Source: JAVBQG01 sp031549185 (GTDB lineage: Bacteria; Synergistota; Synergistia; Synergistales; Synergistaceae). Taken from it: a stretch of 64,000 nucleotides of DNA. Shown in pieces: positions 61,831 through 64,000 of the stretch (its first letter is position 1; each line of letters begins with the position of its first letter). The stretch is from positions 1 through 64,000 of the forward strand of contig JAVBQG010000043.1 of assembly GCA_031549185.1 (NCBI GenBank). Reading direction: 5' to 3'. The notes under the pieces are model-generated. The model was given only the letters and a program-made list of their open reading frames with translations, had not been told where the DNA came from and did not search any database. Position numbers and translations under genes: made by a program.

Positions 61831-63039
61831 TTGTCGGACCTGACCGCTCTGCCCAAACCCGCGACGACCGCGCGCAAGATCGTATTCCTGGCGCTCGGTT
61901 TTTTCTTCGTCTTCGGTTTCTCGAACATCAGCTACTTTCTGCCCGTTTATTACAAGCAGATCGGAATCGCGTCGGCGGACGCCGCGGGATGGCTCGTCAC
62001 CGCGTTTTACATCACCTCCATCATCTCGCGCCCCTTCCTCGGCGACGTCATCGGCCGCCTCGGGTTCAAGAGGACGTTCTACGTCGCAGGGACTCTCGGC
62101 GTGGTCAGTTCGGTCGGCGTCGTGCTCTCCGGCACGCACTTCATCCCCGCGCTCCTCTCCCGTGGCGTGCTCGGCGTGGGGTCGAGCCTCTTTCAAATCG
62201 GGCTTGCCACCTACCAGGCGATCGCGTTCAAGCAGGAGGAGCGAGGGCGCGCGTTCTCCCTGATCATGGCGGGAGGGCTGGCGCCAATGATGACCCTCGT
62301 CCCACTCGCCGACCTCTTTCTGCAGCACAGCTGGAACATCCTGTACATCATCTTTCCGGGCATTGTCTGTCTGTGCGCTGCGATCCTCACGCCCCTGATC
62401 CCAGGGCTCGACGAGATCGAGCCGGTTCGCCCGGAGCGATCGTCCCAGAGACCGCACCTGGGCGGCTTTATCGACTGCTTCCGCATCAGACCCCTCCGCC
62501 TCTCCTTTCTCGCAATGTTTCTCTTCAGCATCACGGATGCCTCCGCCGCGTTCATGGGGACGATGACCTCACACTACGGCCTGATGGCCTCCCTCTTCCT
62601 GTCGTCCAACGCCGTGGTCGGCGTCATCATGCGCCTCTTCTGTGCCAGACTGCTCGACCGCTATCCGCGAAGCATGTTCTCCACCGTCACCACGACGATA
62701 ACGGCGACGGCACTGCTGCTTGCGTCGATCGCGCCCTCCGGGCGCTCGCTCGTGGCACTTGGGATGCTGTACGGCGTCGGCATGGGCTTCGGTTTTCCCC
62801 TTCACCTCGCGCTCGTCTCGGATTGTGCGCCGAGGGAGTTGCAACCACAGGCCGTCTCTTTCTCCTGGTTTCTGATGGGCTGCGCCTTCGCTTTCGTCCC
62901 CCCCCTCTCCGGCCGGCTGGCCGAGATGGCGGGGCCGGTGATCGCTTACAGGCTTATCGTCGCGCCGACACTGCTGTTCACGATCGGGATGTACTTTCTA
63001 TGGCACCGCCAGGCGACAACGGAAAAGCCCTTATCGTGA
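61831..63039 (+). CDS. MFS transporter
   Basis: 402 residues with 12 helices. LGDVIGRLGFKRTF between helices 2 and 3 is the major-facilitator signature (G-(L/V)-G-R), and a hydrophilic loop near residue 200 separates the halves. Substrate unknown. The start is TTG at 61831 with GGAG nine bases upstream; no ATG is in frame nearby. A 10-base palindrome TGATATATCA (61789-61798) lies in the leader and may bind a regulator. Divergent from the malic enzyme gene. Confidence 0.87.
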   Translation: MSDLTALPKPATTARKIVFLALGFFFVFGFSNISYFLPVYYKQIGIASADAAGWLVTAFYITSIISRPFLGDVIGRLGFKRTFYVAGTLGVVSSVGVVLSGTHFIPALLSRGVLGVGSSLFQIGLATYQAIAFKQEERGRAFSLIMAGGLAPMMTLVPLADLFLQHSWNILYIIFPGIVCLCAAILTPLIPGLDEIEPVRPERSSQRPHLGGFIDCFRIRPLRLSFLAMFLFSITDASAAFMGTMTSHYGLMASLFLSSNAVVGVIMRLFCARLLDRYPRSMFSTVTTTITATALLLASIAPSGRSLVALGMLYGVGMGFGFPLHLALVSDCAPRELQPQAVSFSWFLMGCAFAFVPPLSGRLAEMAGPVIAYRLIVAPTLLFTIGMYFLWHRQATTEKPLS

Positions 63040-63249
63040 AGGGGGCGAGGGCGCGAGAAATTTTTTGCTTGCCAGTATGGATTTGACATTTAACATAAAA
63101 AGTATGAACGCAACTCTTCGCCTCCTTCCCTTTATCTTCCGAATTCGCCCTAGATCCGCCGAACAGATCATATTCAATAAGACATGAATCGTGTAGAATA
63201 AATGTCAACCACAAGTAGGTTAAAAACCGCTGTTCAAGGAGGCGTTCAT
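63040..63249. other. Spacer between MFS gene and second molybdenum hydroxylase
   Basis: 210 bases, increasingly AT-rich toward the right. TAGAAT at 63194-63199 is a possible -10 with a weak TTCAAT 15 bases upstream. Ribosome site AAGGAGG immediately precedes the next gene. No terminator or small gene is convincing. Confidence 0.3.
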
Positions 63250-64000
63250 ATGTCTGATTTCAAAATCGTGGGGAAGTCGATACCACGCCTGGACGGCCCC
63301 GAGAAGGTGCGCGGCACCGCGCGGTTTCTCGCGGACAGAGATATTCCCGGTGCCTGGGTCGGTGGAACGGTACGCTCGGACACTCCGCACGGAAAGCTGC
63401 TCTCGATCGAAAAAAGCCCGTCGTTCGACTGGTCCCGCGTCGTCGTCGTCACGGCCAAGGACCTCCCCGCCGCCAATTTCGTCCACATCGTTCGCGACGA
63501 ATATCCGATCCTGGCCGCCGAGACAGTGAACTACGTCACACAGGCGGTTGCGCTCGTCGCCGCGCCTGACGAGGCGACGCTGCGCGAGGCGATGAGCAAC
63601 ATCACCGTAAGGATCGAGCCTCTCGAACCCGTCATGACGATCGACGAGGGACTCGAGGGAAAACGGATCATCTGGGGGAAGGACAACATCGTCGACGAAT
63701 ACCGCGTGGACTGCGGAGACGTCGAAAAAGGGTTTGCCGAGGCGGATTACATCGTCGAGGGAACGTACACGACGGGCCTGCAGGAGCAGATCTATCTGGA
63801 GACGCAGGGCATGGCGGCGATTCCGACCGACGATGGCGGGGTCGAGATCACCGGTTCGATCCAGTGCCCCTACTACGTGCTGGGCGCGGTGGCGACGGCG
63901 CTAGGCCTCGAGTGCTCGAAGGTCCGCGTGCAGCAGACGGAGGTCGGAGGCGGCTTCGGCGGCAAGGAGGACTATCCCTCCATCCTCGGCGTTCACGCGG
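63250..64000 (+). CDS. Molybdenum hydroxylase molybdopterin-binding subunit (N-terminal part, cut by window edge)
   Basis: Open to the window end for 250 codons, so it is incomplete. It begins MSDFKIVGKSIPRLDGPEKV, the usual start of XDH/aldehyde-oxidase large subunits, followed by the hammerhead domain (RGTARFLADRDIPGAWVGGT). The molybdopterin domain then begins: LQEQIYLETQGMAAIP (Q-----E----A site) and VGGGFGGKEDYPS, the glycine-rich cofactor loop. It is a different paralogue from the gene at 23650 and, unlike it, has canonical GGGFGGKE. ATG with AAGGAGG seven bases upstream. Confidence 0.9.
   Translation, partial: MSDFKIVGKSIPRLDGPEKVRGTARFLADRDIPGAWVGGTVRSDTPHGKLLSIEKSPSFDWSRVVVVTAKDLPAANFVHIVRDEYPILAAETVNYVTQAVALVAAPDEATLREAMSNITVRIEPLEPVMTIDEGLEGKRIIWGKDNIVDEYRVDCGDVEKGFAEADYIVEGTYTTGLQEQIYLETQGMAAIPTDDGGVEITGSIQCPYYVLGAVATALGLECSKVRVQQTEVGGGFGGKEDYPSILGVHA

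Noticed and set aside
1..64000. CRISPR arrays, tRNA or rRNA genes, prophage or defence islands
   Set aside because: No regularly spaced direct repeats, no tRNA-like cloverleaf or rRNA sequence, and no phage or nuclease/defence gene was recognised; apart from the IS fragment the content is metabolic and housekeeping.

Overview
The window reads as one chromosomal segment of a GC-rich, diderm, strictly fermentative anaerobe. The best guess is a member of the Synergistota. The evidence is the gene mix: an Rnf complex (order C-D-G-E-A-B), a tungsten-type aldehyde:ferredoxin oxidoreductase, two butyrate kinases, the [FeFe]-hydrogenase maturase HydE, amino-acid and N-heterocycle catabolism, an outer-membrane TolC/RND pump and an LpxB-like glycosyltransferase. 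There is no respiratory chain and no oxygen-handling enzyme in view. The taxonomic call is inference; no rRNA or tRNA gene was seen.

Layout. 1-500: tail of an IS1634-type transposase and decayed sequence. 495-8721: a DMT exporter, then a leftward housekeeping operon (lapA-like, recJ, relA/spoT, dtd, a metallo-beta-lactamase-fold hydrolase, an LpxB-like glycosyltransferase, a small coiled-coil protein). 8961-10805: an exported protein built of four copies of an unrecognised domain. 10876-18661: butyrate kinase, an AbrB-type membrane protein, the arginine decarboxylase/antiporter pair adiA-adiC, an orphan HicB-like protein and mtnA.

18793-30008 is a long leftward catabolic island: a two-cluster ferredoxin and aldehyde:ferredoxin oxidoreductase, a Na+/solute symporter with a small membrane partner, a three-subunit molybdenum hydroxylase, an IclR regulator, an allantoinase/hydantoinase-like amidohydrolase and an M20 N-carbamoyl hydrolase. 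It starts with a strong sigma-70 promoter that carries a palindromic operator candidate and ends at a good terminator. It looks like uptake and stepwise oxidation and hydrolysis of a cyclic N-compound (purine, allantoin or hydantoin type).

30218-41651: a DMT transporter and PepV dipeptidase, a class V aminotransferase, the conserved translation/secretion operon ylxM-ffh-rpsP-khpA-rimM-trmD-rplS (trmD carries a second methyltransferase domain), a second butyrate kinase, a class IV aminotransferase and a PAS-GGDEF diguanylate cyclase. 41875-46223: potassium uptake operon trkH-trkA-trkH. 46322-51381: rnfCDGEAB, facing hydE. 52608-58332: TolC-adaptor-RND efflux operon. 58496-61666: leftward malic enzyme, ApbE flavin transferase (which would flavinylate RnfG/RnfD), a NusG-domain-II protein and a Gx transporter. 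61831-64000: an MFS transporter and the start of a second molybdenum hydroxylase cut by the window edge.

How it fits together (inference): peptide, amino-acid and heterocycle oxidation yields reduced ferredoxin (AOR) and acyl-phosphates (butyrate kinases give ATP). Rnf converts ferredoxin oxidation into an ion gradient, which the Na+/solute symporter and other transporters use. Genes are tightly packed, with many 4-bp stop/start overlaps and frequent GTG or TTG starts.
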